From NCBI GenBank assembly GCA_013398015.1, contig VZRR01010904.1, positions 1,747,764 through 1,811,763 of the forward strand: 64,000 nt of DNA. Direction: 5' to 3'. The translations under genes were made by a program, and so were the position numbers. This document shows positions 52,311 through 64,000 of this stretch, piece after piece; position 1 is the stretch's first letter, and each line of letters opens with the position of its first letter. This DNA comes from Oreocharis arfaki (Eukaryota; Chordata; Aves; Passeriformes; Paramythiidae). The notes beneath the pieces were generated by a model. The model saw only the letters and a program-made list of their open reading frames with translations. It was not told where the DNA came from and did no database searches.

Positions 52311-53236
52311 TTCTAACAACCACTGGAGTAGTCATTATAAATTCTTATTAAATACACTCTTTGTTTCATTAAAAAGAAGTTTAGATACATCCAGTGATAC
52401 CTTTTTCCCTCATCTCCTCTTTAAGAGCACATAATGCCTTTTAGATCTTCACAATTTTTTTCTGCTTTCAGGCTTTGAACACAGCATGAAGCCTTAAAGA
52501 CCAGAAGGGGTCAGGTCCCTTTGGAAAGTACACGGGCAAAAACAATTTAAAAAGCGAAATAAATCATATATCCAATAACAACTCCACATTTAAGATTCCT
52601 CCTGTAATCGCTCAGTATTTTCCATGCAAGCAGACTGAATAATTGTATTCACAGATGGTACAGTCTCATCATTCCACTGACACAGTGTCATTCATGTATA
52701 TGTGCACTTAAAACTATCTTGATTTTACAGAAAGACGGTGTCTTTGCTCTTCACACATAGGAGAAAATACTGTTTGTTAAACACCTATTCTATACAGTTA
52801 GGCTATATTCTGAAACATGTAATAACCACTGTAAGAAACTCCTATTAAACAAAGCTAAACAAAAAGCAGTGGCAGTTTCTCACCAGTGTCCCCAGTTCCC
52901 TATGCTTAAAGAGCTGACTCAACAGTTCACTGTCCTTTCTAATGACCACAGTACATTTACTAAAGCTGTGTTTGAAAAACTTAAGCTGAAAGTTACGGAA
53001 CTATTTCAACAGGTATTGGTTTCCTGTTATACCAAATTTTAATATTTTTAACCCAGTTTGGAACTGTTCACTTTTAAGCAGTTTTTCAGGTTCCACAAAT
53101 CAGTACTGCCATGTCCTGCCACCCCCCTCTGGAAAAAGCTGGAGAAAAGGTTTGGTTTACAAAGCTGTTGAGTATTTATAGTCTTTGTCTATAAGAGACA
53201 CTCAACACCTATGAAAACCAGAACAGAGTTACTTAC

Positions 53237-53311
53237 ACTTGGCACATGCAATGGTTCCTGATACTGAGACAGTTTACCAATGGATGGCAGGCCAAAAGAT
53301 TTGTAGGGGTC
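53237..53311 (-). CDS. PCCA: PCCA exon: biotin carboxylase domain, DPYKSFGLPSIGKLSQY segment
   Basis: A 75-base, 25-codon exon in phase 0 at both ends, reading DPYKSFGLPSIG then KLSQYQEPLHVPS. It continues directly from the ECRVYAE of the previous exon. Together they form the AEDP-type stretch found in all biotin carboxylases, followed by the PSIG turn of the C-terminal subdomain. The acceptor is TTTTTTTTCCAG before GACCCC. The donor is CCAAGT followed by the canonical GTAAGT. It is 1719 bases from the upstream exon and 5118 from the next one. Being a multiple of three, its loss would keep the frame but remove part of the active-site lid. No anomaly seen. Confidence 0.96.
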
Positions 53312-53883
53312 CTGGAAAAAAATTCAGTATGAGAAAGCATTAAGCTTTTACAGATGTGGAGCAGATAATGTTTAAAAGCTTGAGGTGTAACAGAAACTGC
53401 TACTGGAATGACTCTGTTTTCTTCCCCAGAATTACTTGTGTTGAAGAACATTTCTTCATCCATCTGCCCCTGCAACTCCAAATAAAGAAATGGAGGTATG
53501 TAAAATCTCTTGTATCAGCAAAAACAAAAAAAAGGAAATAAGTGTTCTGCACCCAGTTACAATACACCAAAATAAAATATACAAAGATGACATTTTCATT
53601 AGCTACACTTGGAAGAAGGATGGGAAAGTATTCAGGAGGCTAGGCTTGAAAAGAATATAAGAAAAAAATTTCTAAGATAAAAAGGGCAGTTAGAAATTCA
53701 ATTATCTTAAGAAGTCAAACTGATCTTTATGCCACTGGAAACCTCCTGCATTAGTGTATATAATCCAACACCAATACAAACTTAATAGGAAAACAAATAA
53801 ATATATGGCCTACAGAATAACCTAATTCATGGCAAAGTAGTTGGATTCATTACTTATAAATGGGAGGGGATTCAAGCTGAACC

Positions 53884-53905
53884 AAAAAAAAAAAAAAAAA
53901 AAAAA
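53884..53905. repeat. 22-base A run
   Basis: Uninterrupted A homopolymer, with no recognisable retrotransposed sequence upstream of it. Probably a simple-repeat tract. Confidence 0.9.
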
Positions 53906-54215
53906 GCCCAAGCATCAGTTACTCCAGGGTAAAGCCTACTAAAACTCAGAAGAGCTTCCATGATAATCACAGGGCAAAAATTTATTCTTTATCAAAATAG
54001 TCTGTACAACTTGTAATCAGTAGAGCAATTTGGATGTTATGTGCATGTCATGAAGAGGAAAAAAAACCCAACATAAAATAAGATTGTCTAGGTAACAAAA
54101 GTCCCAACAGTTAAGCAATGGAAAAAATGTCTCAAGGTGCTGAATTAGTTATAAAAAGCAGAGTTACCTAAAATGGTCCTGAAACTAAATGAAGGAAGAT
54201 AGGTATTATTTTGCA

Positions 54216-54369
54216 GCCCCCATCCCTGAAAGCGTTTAAGGCCAGGCTGGATGGGGCTCTGAGCAACCTGGTCTAGCAGAAGGTGTCCCTGCCCATGGCA
54301 GGGGCGTTGGGACTAGATGATCTTTAAGATCTTTGATCTGACCCAAAATCACTCTGTGATTCTATGATT
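54216..54369 (+). mobile_element. CR1 LINE 3' end
   Basis: Contains CCATCCCTGAAAGCGTTTAA, then GGCCAGGCTGGATGGGGCTC, then GGGACTAGATGATCTTTAAG. It ends in two CR1 octamer-like units, CTGTGATTCTATGATT, with a T run after. This is one of the least diverged CR1 copies in the window, inserted in the 1.7 kb intron, antisense to PCCA. Confidence 0.93.
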
Positions 54370-55030
54370 TTTTTTTTTTAACTTAACAAATCTTCATTTT
54401 CATGTATCAAAATGACAACAAAAAGACATTACCTCAAAACGTCCTAAACATGCTTGAAAATGGGATTTAAATATTTGTAAGCTTCTTTAAGGCGAGATAG
54501 AGACTCATACTAGTTATTGTTTTGGAATGTAGTTCCAAAGTTTATCCTATAAACTGTAGTTTCAGAAGAGGCGCAACTTGGTTTTTCAGGAACCTCTTCA
54601 AAAGTTTCAGTAAAACAACAAAAATTCTGTAAGACGATGAATTTTAACTGTCTTTTTAAGTCAACAAGTTTCAAACACACATTTCAGAAATCTGGAAAAA
54701 GTAGTTAACTCTGGCAAATAACTCCAGCATCGTTAAATGTGAACAGAGCATGCAGGCTTATTTCTAACGATATTTGCTTACTTCTCTCTTTTACCATCTT
54801 TAATTCCAATTTTCAGGAAAAAGCTGTGTTAAAACACACACCATATTTTTAATTTAAAAAATAAGAACTCGACAGTTCTACAAAACCTCATTAACCATTC
54901 GTGTTGCATGCTCTAAATCATGACTTTCATATGATATTCCTTGATTTCACCTTGGCATCTATCCACACCTGGGTATTATTACGCCACAATTCAACCACCT
55001 ACCACCTCCTCCCCATTACCACTCATTTAC

Positions 55031-55174
55031 CTCAGCATAAACTCGACATTCAACCGCCCAGCCGTTGATGGGAATATCAGCCTGTTTGTGCCTGAGAGGG
55101 TAACCCTTAGCAACACGGATCATTTCTTGGACTAAGTCCAGGCCAGTAATGCATTCTGTGACGGGATGTTCAAC
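55031..55174 (-). CDS. PCCA: PCCA exon: biotin carboxylase active-site segment (VEHPVTE to ECRVYAE)
   Basis: A 144-base, 48-codon exon in phase 0 at both ends. It opens with VEHPVTECITGLDLV and ends with NGWAVECRVYAE. It belongs to the C-terminal part of the biotin carboxylase (ATP-grasp) fold. By alignment with E. coli AccC, the Glu of VEHP corresponds to catalytic Glu296 and the Arg of ECR to Arg338, which positions biotin and bicarbonate. Both are present. The acceptor reads TTGCAG before GTTGAA and the donor is GAG followed by GTAAAT. The preceding catalytic stretch NTRLQ must be on the next exon upstream, which is not in the window, so an intron splits this active-site motif. The 48 residues look nearly identical to human PCCA as I know it, with one Pro in place of Arg before INGW. 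Confidence 0.97.
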
Positions 55175-55890
55175 CTGCAAGGTCAAGAACTGTCAGTCAG
55201 TAGGTAACAAAAAACAACCACAAAAAAAGCACCTCTCTGTAAACAAACACAGATAAACAAGAAATTCGACCAGCCAAAGAACCGAGAAAGAATGTTTCTA
55301 TTTTGGTCTTTTTCCACAAAAAAATGCTACTTAAACTCCAGCAACTGCTGGCTTTACATGAAAAACACAAAAAAATGAAGTAATCTCAGATTACAATAAC
55401 TAGGGGCAGCATAAAAAAAGAAAACTAGAGAGGTGACCCGGGAGGGTTTGAGAGTTTGTAGGGGTTTTTCATTTGGTTGGGTTTTTTTTCATTTATTTTA
55501 CAAATTCAAATGCATCTGGTGACAATGAGGTAATTTTTCTTTGTTTGGAAGCTTTTCCCGTTCAATTTTGTTTTGAAGAGACTCACACTGTAGCCATAAC
55601 TATATTTTAGCGGAAAATCTCAAAGTAGCTAATAATCAACCCATTCTGCTACACTTAACATGGCACACAGAGGAGCTGCTACCAATTTTCCACAGAACCG
55701 GCGTAGCCTATATCTCACCCATTCGCCTTCTTTCACTAACCTGTCCTGACAAGCAACCAGATTAGCGTAATCTTGCATCAGCGCAGTGTAGCAGAAATGA
55801 GCAGATGGATCCTTCAATTTTTTTCTTCCCCCCCTCCAGACTTATCTGTTTAGTGCTTAGCATGCACAATAGCTGGGCTGGACCAGCAGA

Positions 55891-56021
55891 GCGGCTCTGC
55901 GCGCTCAGCAAATTGCCGCTAACGGCTTTGGAAGACGCTGCCCTGGGAATTGCCGTCGCTCGCGCTCACGCGGGATTGTGCGTACAAGCATGCACACGTG
56001 GGCGCGCACATGCACACGCAC
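55891..56021. promoter_or_regulatory. CpG-dense, partly alternating purine-pyrimidine patch in intron
   Basis: I count 17 CpG dinucleotides in about 130 bases, while surrounding intron has almost none. The right part (from about 55977) is largely alternating purine-pyrimidine (GTGCGTACAA, GCATGCACACGTG, GCGCGCACATGCACACGCAC), which favours Z-DNA. There is no CR1 or LTR similarity that would explain the CpG content. It could be a small unmethylated regulatory element or a relic of an unrecognised GC-rich insertion. Function is not shown. Confidence 0.4.
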
Positions 56022-56348
56022 TTCTTCCTTAGGATGGGCAGAGAAACGAGCACGTTGGTTAACTTTAAAAAGCCTTTAACTAGGCATAGGACAGTAAAAA
56101 GCACCCAAGGTGGTTCCTCTGATCGCCACCACATCGATCGAGTAAAAGGCAGGCATGCTAAAAGCACGATCTTCACACAGAAACAGCTATACCACGTTCT
56201 AGAGAGAAATTATGGCAGAACTGCCATTTTTGTTATAAATTGTGTATGCTCCAAGGGGCAAAATACCTCAAGAAAACACTCTTTGCAACTGTTTATTGTG
56301 AGATGCCATACTATGTATCTTTTCTGACACAGGAAAAGTCACCTGAAA

Positions 56349-56385
56349 AGGTACATAGTACAGGTACATAGAAAAGGTACATACC
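56349..56385. repeat. Short tandem repeat of AGGTACATA
   Basis: Three copies of AGGTACATA within 37 bases, spaced 13 and 14 bases apart. Just beyond it lie GGAAAG-A-CTTTCC and GGTCAC-AGGAAA-GTGACC, two further small inverted repeats. Confidence 0.75.
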
Positions 56386-59300
56386 TGGAAAGACTTTCCT
56401 TTGGTCACAGGAAAGTGACCAAACCACTTGTCTTTCTTCCTTCAAGTATATTGTATTAAGGAAAACATTCAGGCATTATAACAACATTGTGGCTTATCAG
56501 AACAAGTAGATGCTTTGGTCTTTAAGAAAAAAGCTTTGTAGAAATAAACAGATGGCATCCATAATTAGCCCTGTGTGTGCTGCGAGTTTGTTTAGAGTTT
56601 CAACAACATTTTAAGACGTTTTGACATAATTTTAATGACAAATCATCACTGAAACAAGCACCTATTCTTTGAAGGACAAAAGTGACATTGAAATGGGAAT
56701 CTGATTATACAGTTTAAGGATGTACCTTTGGGATTCAATCTTGATTCTACCTAACACATGATACTCTCCAGCATGTCAAGATTAATAACAGTATTTTGAG
56801 AATCTCTGAAACATCTCAGTGTCTATCCTGCAGTGTTAAATTGAAGCAATTCAATTTCTATTAAGACTTGAAGTTTCTATTAAAACTACCTAAGTTTTAA
56901 TAGAAAGTTACTTATCACACATTCATATTTGGACAATAGAACTTATTTTCCTACTTTGGAATTTAAGTTTTAAAAGATTACCTTTGAGCTGAGAACATGT
57001 TTGGAATTTTAACATTCCAGATAATTAAAACACTTTCTATTTTTCCAAAGACATTTGCATTATTTAGTTATACTGCCATTTTTCTTGGATAGCAATTGGC
57101 ATTCCAGATTCAATAGCTTCATTGTTGTTTTCAGTTTTATTGTTGATGATCAAAATAAGATGGAATGTCTCTGAAAAGAAAAATATTTTTGTTGTTTGGT
57201 TCTTACGACTCACAAACATTTATTTAATCCATTCTTCAATACAGATCTTTGACTTGGTCAATATTTTCTTCTGTTTCTTCAAAATACTCCCTTTGTGTCT
57301 CCACACAAAACAGCATTCAGAAAATATGTATAGGAAAAAACGTTGAGGGGTTTTTTTTGGGGTGGGGAGAAGTTGTTCTGCTTTATTTTAGGACTCTGCT
57401 TCAACTACTGCTATTTAGGCATAACAGACAATTCCAATCATAGCATTAATTTGGGGTACCAAATACATTTTAAATGCATCATAATATTCATTAAGACTAT
57501 CAGATGACCAAAACAGGGTAGAAAAGAACTTTTAACTTTGAAATCTCTACAACAACTGTAACAGCTAATTGACTAAGGTAACTGTATCTGTTATAAAATC
57601 ACTCTTAAAAGCTAGACTTCAACCAATTTGCTCTTACTTTTCCACTTTCTACTTCCAGTGTCATTTTTATTCTGCCTGCCTGTTGCATTTTCTTCTATTC
57701 TTTTTATGCTATATCCCTCCTCCATCAACAGCCTTTACTCGCCAGTATATGGAGACTAAGTCAAGTACTAAATTTTTGACAAGATGAATGCAAGTTTGCT
57801 CACGAATAGAGCTGAATCACACTCCATTGATCAACTCCTTTAGCTTTAGGCCATACTCAGTTTTGCAGTCAGCTGATCCAAGATGTTTCCAGTGAAGCCC
57901 CAGCCATTAAAGAGCCGATGTTGGTATGATTACACAATAGTGGCTACATTCACACATTATTGCTGTCCTCAGCACAAAGGGCAAAACCAGACATGTCTGC
58001 AGCAAGCAATCTACAGATCATAGCTGTATCAAGGCAACTGTACCTTATTCTCAACAGGACAAGCAGAAAAATTGATCAGCAATAACTCTCAATTAATAAG
58101 CTGCCAAAAGGAACACCTTTACTATCAGCTCCTTTACTTATACCAAGTCTGCTCACAAACAGTTGATAACGAGTCATCATTTCAATGCACTTAAGCACAA
58201 CATACCTCCTTTAAAAAGTCTTACTCTCTGTAAAATGCTACTTATATTCCTGCTTTCAAGTCCACAAAGCTATACCTGCTATGACCAGCAACAGCTATAC
58301 AAAGTAAAGGCAAAGTGCTTCCTCTTCATACTGGATCTACTGCTCTTAAGACATATCACAGCAATCACATTTCCCATGAGCACTGCAAGTGTTTTTGCTC
58401 CACTAACCCCTTCCCATTTATACAGCAAGAGAAACTAGTGGCAAAGCCTGTCAGAAAATAATAATTACATCCCAGTTTATAGATGGTAAAGCAGGTATAA
58501 AAGAGTTAGGGAACCTACCAACATCACAATCCAGTTAGCATCCATCACCAGAACAGTATGGAAAGGCTCCTAATTCTCCTTCTGTTCTGCAACTGCCAGT
58601 GGTTTTAAAGCTTTGCCACACTGGGGTTTCATCCACAGCTACAAAAACAGTCACACAGTTTTTATGGACAGTTGGAGCTAAGAGTTAAATTAGTGATGAC
58701 TGCTCCCCTTATATTCAGGGGAATAATTGTGGGACACATTTTTCTCAAGACTATCAAGGTACTCAGATCTAACAGCAAGCACTTCTGGACACTCACAGAC
58801 TGCTCTTGTCCCTGTGTGTATAAGGCATCAAGTTACTCACACACCACTTGGAACATTCAAGCACGCCACATCAGCCAAGAAAATCTTAATTTCAGTAGAC
58901 TTAAAACTACAGCCCATGCCACCCCTACTACTGTAAGTCCCTAGTTGGTGTCATATACCCCTTTACATTTAGATAAATAATCTCAAAACTAACTTTCAAC
59001 ATATACCTCAGTTTCCAGGAAACGTGATTCACCTGGAGTCCCCCCGGCTTTGCTGCTGCAGCCAAATCCAGTATCAGTTGACCCAAATGCACCAACTTAC
59101 AGATGCTTCTCAACCCCCTGTATTTCAGTAAGCCTGGTTTCTATTTCGGAGAACTGAACAGCAACAGAGGTGCACACATGTTCTGCTCTTCAGGCATGCG
59201 AGCTTCCTGACTACCATGAGCAGGAGCACGCTGGGGTCACATCTTTCTGCAAAATAGTTCACATGCACATGGGGGGTTTGGGAGCACACAGCAAAAAGCA

Positions 59301-60496
59301 ACTTTTCATAAAGGCTACTGAAAAACAGACAATGGTTGGATTAATGTACAGAATGAATGGAAAGCAGGAATACTTAACTGGCTAACTACAGATATTGTAT
59401 ATAACAACACTTGCTATTCCTTTTCTGACCCATTAGTATAAAATTGAAAAACTGAAGGCAACCAGACTACAAAACGTTCCATCAGCTAGGATGTTCAGGT
59501 AGACTTCTTTTATTGTTTCTCAAGTAAGATGTAGAAATAAAAACTAATGCGCAGACATTCTGTACGAACTAATTTTTTAATCGTAGCATATAACTGTGAA
59601 AAAGTATTTCATTTACTTCCTCATAGGGAGCTATATTCCAATAATCATTGACACAGTTCTCAATTTTTTTTGCAAAGACTTGTTTCGACATTGTATGGGA
59701 CAGACACATCTTATGTGGCCTATGAATTCCGAATCTTTACTGTGTTTTAGACAAATCGCACAGACTTTAGGTCAACAAGTTAATTAGCTCACAATTTCAA
59801 CATAACTCTCTCAATTAATTTCTTCAAAAAAATTTCTTGAAATTCAGTAATTCTACACCATTTCTTTTCCACTCCATATCCCTGTAAGAAAATAAAGAAA
59901 CTAGCATCCACAATACCAATACTTTCTTTCCTAAAAATACAATTCCTGCTTTAACTGTATTTAGCTGCAGTACTAAAGCCTTCTCAGAATGTTTCGTTCA
60001 AGATGACTCTGGTCACACTGCAGCTATTCTTTGGTTTGCTTTACATCAAATTCACCAAAGCAAAGAAACTAACGTACCCTTTGAAGAATGACCTTTTGTT
60101 TCTCTACTTATTAAGTAGTCTCCTCTTTCTCTACTTTTTTTAATAGTATTTTATGAGAGTTACATGAGAATGTCGTCTCTAAGATATCACTCCATGCCTT
60201 GGCAGCACTGTTAATGGCATCTTTCAGATTCAATGACTTACACAAACAATGTTGTTCTCTTCTGTCAACAACAATTAGCAATGCTTTTCTGTAGTTCTTT
60301 TGGGAAGCCTGAAAAGCAGACAACCAGTAGCTACATAATGGAAGTTGCATTAGGAGGCAAGAATGTGGCAAAAATTTGGTTAACTGTTGTCGGCTGACCC
60401 TCTTGTGTGAAGAAGTGTTGTTTGGCAGCAAAATCACCTTTTCTTTCGGTTCTAAAAATGGCCATGAACAGCTGGTATAAACTGTGTGCAGAATGG

Positions 60497-60600
60497 ATTC
60501 TGGTGGGCTTAGTGGATTGGTAATGGGATAAGAGACCTTTCACCTTTAGGTCAGTAGTTCAAATTCAGCCCAGGTTAGCAGCAATTGAAAGTCTTTACCA
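60497..60600 (+). mobile_element. Degenerate tRNA-derived SINE head
   Basis: Contains an A-box-like TGGGCTTAGTGG (about 60503-60514) and a B-box-like AGTTCAAATTC (60556-60566) about 42 bases apart, the arrangement of a tRNA-type internal promoter. No balanced acceptor or anticodon stem is evident, so it is not a functional tRNA gene. The 3' part (GTTAGCAGCAATTGAAAGTC) does not match CR1. Best read as the relic of an old tRNA-derived SINE. Confidence 0.45.
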
Positions 60601-63600
60601 TCTGACACTGTTCGTTAGACTATTTAAAATGACTGAAGCAAAGTGTTGTCACAGTAAAACAAGATTCCAGTATTAAAAAATATGAGGAGTCTCAGCAAAC
60701 AGCAGAAACAGTAGCTTGAGACTTTACTTTGAAATCCCACCATTCTGACTTCACAGAAATCTACTCCTCTAACTCCTGACAGCCCCTTTCCTTGCTCCCA
60801 TACTCCTGCCCACTTATCACAAGTCATCCTCCAGGCAGCTATGCACAATCAAGACAGCAAAATCACCACTTGCCATCCCGTGGCTCTGCTATAGATACCA
60901 AAGTCACCACCTCTCTATGGCCTTAGGTGGCAATCCAGACTCAGCTCATCACTGCTATTTGTAGTTTGTTGCTACTGTTACATACAGTGCAGCTGCAATA
61001 TTTTCCAGCACTTCTATCCTTCACTAGGCAAATATGTAGCAGGTGCTGACTCTTTATGTGCAACAGAATACAGATACCTTTAAGAGGCTGTTCGAACCAG
61101 GAGTTTTTAAGCAGTGCAGCTCCAAACCATCAGCAACAGGATTTCTACCTACTTTTAGACATTTTCTAACCACGTTTTTTATATTTTCACGAGTGGAGAA
61201 ACATGAGAAAGAAATACACGCTGCATGAAAAAATTCTTCCCATCTTTTACACTAGTCACAGCAGTTTTGCACAAAGACAGCTATGGAATATATAGTTTTC
61301 CAAAGGTCAGTAAAATCTGATGAAAACCCAGAAAGTGATAAGAGTCTTAGCACTGGGTAATGTTTTATAGGTCTATGGAAGGTTATTTACCTTCATTTTA
61401 TGCCTTAGAATCAAGTTACTTTAAAAGAACTTAAAAACATTTACATAAAATACTCTCACAACAATTAACTGTAAACTAGAAACATAGGTATACCGTTTGC
61501 TCTCAGCAAATCTCTTACAAACACATCAGATTATTCTACAAAATTAATTTTTATTCCTTAAAAAGTTGTGACAGAAATACTCAAACCATCATATGAAAAG
61601 AAAACCTACTGCTACTGAAATTACCATATTTCTTTACTCCAGTCTACACAAATGATCTTTTCAACTACATTAAGCAAATCCAGTCACATTTTGAGGACAA
61701 CAGGAGAACTCACTTATTTAAATTGCACAGCTCATGAGGGAGGCAGAAGGTTGGGAACAGGCTTGAGACACAAACATACCAATTGTATCGAGGGTAAGTG
61801 CTCAAATTGTACAATTCTCAGTTATTCTCTAGCCAACAAGAGATGCTTCTCATTTCAAGGTACTACAAACATCTAAAATATGGGGCATTTTCCCTTTGCT
61901 GTCACTAACTGATTCACATGTAGGAAGCTTAGCTACACCACACACACATGTATTAACAGATATTTTTTAAGTACAGACCACAGACTTCCTTCCTATAAAG
62001 TCCAAGAGGAACACGTCTATTCTTCCAGCGAAGAAAAGAAGAAACTTTTCTGGTTAAAGCCAGCACTTCTGAAGTACCTTAAGAGATTTTGACATAACTT
62101 GGAAGCCAGAAAGGCTATCAGTCTAAGAGGTCAGAAACTTTTTATTTATTGCAAAGCTCCTGATAAGTTGTTTTGGACCATGACTGCCTTTGATTAGGCT
62201 GATGACAACTAGGTAACAGAAAACACACCACACTATGAGCAGCTATAAAAAATCAGGTATTCAACATTTGGTCTACCTTAATTTTAACCGTGGTAACTGC
62301 CTGAAAACCACTGCAAAAGGGCACCATAAAGAAGTTCTCAGGTAGCTGCTAGGGCAGACATCTCTACATTATCTTGTGGAAAGTAAGAACAATTAGTTTT
62401 ACTGTGCAATTATCCAATCTTCAATCTTACATCTCATACTTACCAGCTAGCCTCTGAAAGATGGCAGAAAAGCAGATACAACAAAAAGAACATTGCCAAC
62501 AGCAAATAATAAGCCGTTCTAGCTGAATCACTCAGAGGCAGTAAAACATCTGTAACAAATTTGTGTAGCATACAAGAGACACAATGGAGCTGATTCACCA
62601 ATTTTTTTTTGCTTCTCAATCCCGTATAGTATTGCAGCAACACTTAAAACAAAAACTAAATAAAATATAAACTTCCTTCAAGGTGCTATTTACACTTTTT
62701 TTGTGTAACTATACAACAGAAAAGGCATATTCCCAAAGAGTTCCCCAAAAAAACAGCAAAGCAATGATATGACTCTGATTACTGCAAAATAATTTACCAA
62801 AAAGACTGAAAGGCATCCAAAAGATACACTAGAGGGAGGGAGGGGAGAAATCTACAGGCAGTGCCAGTGCAAAACACTGGATACAGTTTAGTTAGCAAAT
62901 ATATTCTGAAGTCTGTATCTAAAATAAAAATGCTACAGTGATCTGATCAGAGATTGCTGAAACATTAAAACAGAAAACTGCATAATTTAGTAGAAATGTT
63001 CTGATGATGTTGACAGGTAGCTGTGTCTAATGCATGCTGACAAATATCTTAAGAGGATCATTTCTGGATCAGACACCCATTATTTTGGAAAGTTTTTCCA
63101 GCTGTGGAGTGTTCAGCAAGAACGAGGCAAGCGAGTCTGTTAGTCACTGATCACAGTTAGGAAAAGCAAAAGGAAAAAAAAAGACTAAAGCAATACAGGG
63201 ACATCTGGAGACCATCCTGGTCCTGAAGTTAAAGCTGGACAAGCTTCATTACAGTTTCTAGGTTTGGCTCTTAACAGTAGGGGGCAAGTGCAATGTGGTA
63301 GTTGCATAACTGTTAGCTGAACAGAAAGCAAAGCTTAGGACCTGGGAGAAGTGAGAGATCAGTTCTAGGGAAGAATCATAGAAAATTACTACTCCAGACT
63401 CAAGCTGAAATGCTAATTAGAGACAATACATAGCCAGGATAGAGGAAGTAGACTACTTGTTCAGATATTCTTTATTTTAAGATTAGTACATTTCTTCAAG
63501 AGTTGGAGAGAATAAGTTTGCTATTATATGGGATTGTCAAACTGCTTAGGCTATATTTCAAAGGGAGTCTAAAGTCCTTAAAGATGGAATTGTGAAAGCT

Positions 63601-64000
63601 TTCTTCCTGCACATGTGGAAACCTTAGAAATTTGGGACTACAAATACATACCCACTGCGTATTGCAGGGGGAAGACACTGCAAAACAGCAAAGATAATGT
63701 CTTAAAAAAAAACCAAAACACAAAAAGGAGTCCAAGGATATTCCATTGCTAATTCCACTTAGGAACTCATGGTCAATAACACTGCAGCAAGAAAATGGTT
63801 TTGAAGTTCTGGTGGGTTATGCAGAAAACCATAAATTAATTTTCTTCTATGTAAACAAGAACATGAAGTCACTGAAGAAACATTGGCTCAAAAACTATAA
63901 GATCAGGAAAAGAATAAAGAATATGACCAAAGTAAGAATTCTTTATAATATTTTAATGAACTACACATTGTCAATAACCGCTACCCCCTCTAACTGATTC

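Larger units (their letters stand above)
48119..53236 (-). other. PCCA: PCCA intron, 5118 bases
   Basis: Complete intron with GTAAGT donor and GAAG acceptor. It contains two enhancer-like stretches (about 48790-49400 and 51880-52310) and an AT-rich tandem tract (49526-49590). I recognise no CR1 in it, making it the longest complete intron here with no visible transposon. Confidence 0.93.
53312..55030 (-). other. PCCA: PCCA intron, 1719 bases
   Basis: Complete intron between the VYAE and DPYK exons, with GTAAAT donor and CCAG acceptor. It contains a plus-strand CR1 3' end (54216-54369) and a 22-base A run (53884-53905). Nothing else is recognised. Confidence 0.93.
1..64000 (-). other. PCCA: PCCA gene, internal portion (propionyl-CoA carboxylase alpha subunit)
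   Basis: The whole window lies inside one minus-strand gene. Seven exons, each with AG acceptor and GT donor, translate and join in frame (48+25+23+25+36+33+34 codons plus three split codons, 227 in all) into a sequence that follows vertebrate PCCA without an indel where I can compare it. PCCA is the biotin carboxylase/biotin carrier subunit of the mitochondrial matrix alpha6beta6 enzyme. That enzyme converts propionyl-CoA, ATP and bicarbonate to methylmalonyl-CoA in the breakdown of Ile, Val, Met, Thr and odd-chain fatty acids. The part present covers the end of the biotin carboxylase domain and the start of the BT domain. The targeting peptide, most of the ATP-grasp fold and the biotinyl domain with its AMKM lysine are outside the window. 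I found no stop or frameshift in any exon, so the gene looks intact here. The exon assignment is sequence-based recognition; the residue numbering is inferred. Confidence 0.97.
55175..64000 (-). other. PCCA: PCCA intron, partial (upstream part; continues beyond window)
   Basis: At least 8826 bases without an exon. I looked for the reverse complement of the expected upstream exon (ending FLEMNTRLQ) and did not find it. Contents seen are the CpG-rich patch at 55891-56021, a short tandem repeat near 56349-56385, and a degenerate tRNA-like SINE head near 60497. The rest is AT-rich sequence with no recognisable gene. Confidence 0.85.

Noticed and set aside
52078..52335. 85-codon minus-strand frame and its plus-strand partner
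   Set aside because: Neither matches a known protein. The double openness is better explained by local composition in a possible conserved non-coding element.
55629..55817. Open minus-strand frame upstream of the VEHP exon, considered as the missing PCCA exon
   Set aside because: The translation does not resemble the expected sequence ending FLEMNTRLQ, and no suitable donor is present.
60497..60580. Possible functional tRNA gene
   Set aside because: A and B boxes are present, but there is no complementary acceptor stem, no clear anticodon arm and no T-run terminator at the right place. Treated as a SINE relic.
62831..62846. GGGAGGGAGGGG run considered as a G-quadruplex
   Set aside because: Only three G runs are present, so an intramolecular four-stack quadruplex is not supported.
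1..64000. CRISPR arrays, operons, prophage or other prokaryotic systems
   Set aside because: The window is spliced vertebrate DNA. No regularly spaced repeats, bacterial gene order or Shine-Dalgarno-led coding was seen.

Overview
This 64 kb window is vertebrate nuclear DNA, almost certainly from a bird. It is AT-rich and contains CR1 LINE 3' ends with the typical octamer-type terminus, an LTR of avian endogenous-retrovirus type, and no Alu, B1 or L1 sequence. The species cannot be read from the sequence. Only about 1% is recognisably coding. All coding sequence belongs to one gene on the minus strand, PCCA, the biotin-containing alpha subunit of mitochondrial propionyl-CoA carboxylase.

Seven consecutive internal PCCA exons can be placed to the base. 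In transcription order they are 55174-55031, 53311-53237, 48118-48050, 47248-47173, 36656-36546, 26571-26469 and 3657-3555. They splice in frame into a 227-codon segment (681 bases). The segment runs from the VEHP motif of the biotin carboxylase active site, through the rest of the biotin carboxylase domain, into the BT domain that holds the alpha subunit to the beta subunit. By comparison with human PCCA (about 728 residues) this is roughly residues 350-580. The N-terminal exons (mitochondrial targeting peptide, first part of the ATP-grasp fold) lie beyond the right edge. The C-terminal biotinyl domain lies beyond the left edge. No promoter, 5' end or 3' end of the gene is in the window.

The rest is intron: partial introns at both ends and six complete ones of 1719, 5118, 801, 10516, 9974 and 22811 bases. 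They hold CR1 copies (27.4-28.7 kb, 32.2-32.65 kb, 42.7 kb, 43.9 kb and 54.2 kb). One CR1 copy is split by a solo LTR of about 0.8 kb. There are also a degenerate tRNA-derived SINE-like piece near 60.5 kb, homopolymer and AT-repeat tracts, and one assembly gap at 8203-8230.

I see no new gene system, operon, CRISPR array or prokaryotic feature. The items most worth a second look are a near-perfect 32 bp palindrome at 43685-43716, a 70 nt two-stem hairpin at 37463-37532, a compact CpG-rich and Z-DNA-prone patch at 55891-56021, paired TGCATTAAT sites 22 bp apart at 26.2 kb, several intronic stretches that read like conserved enhancers, and a frame-preserving PCCA exon with a weak splice donor.
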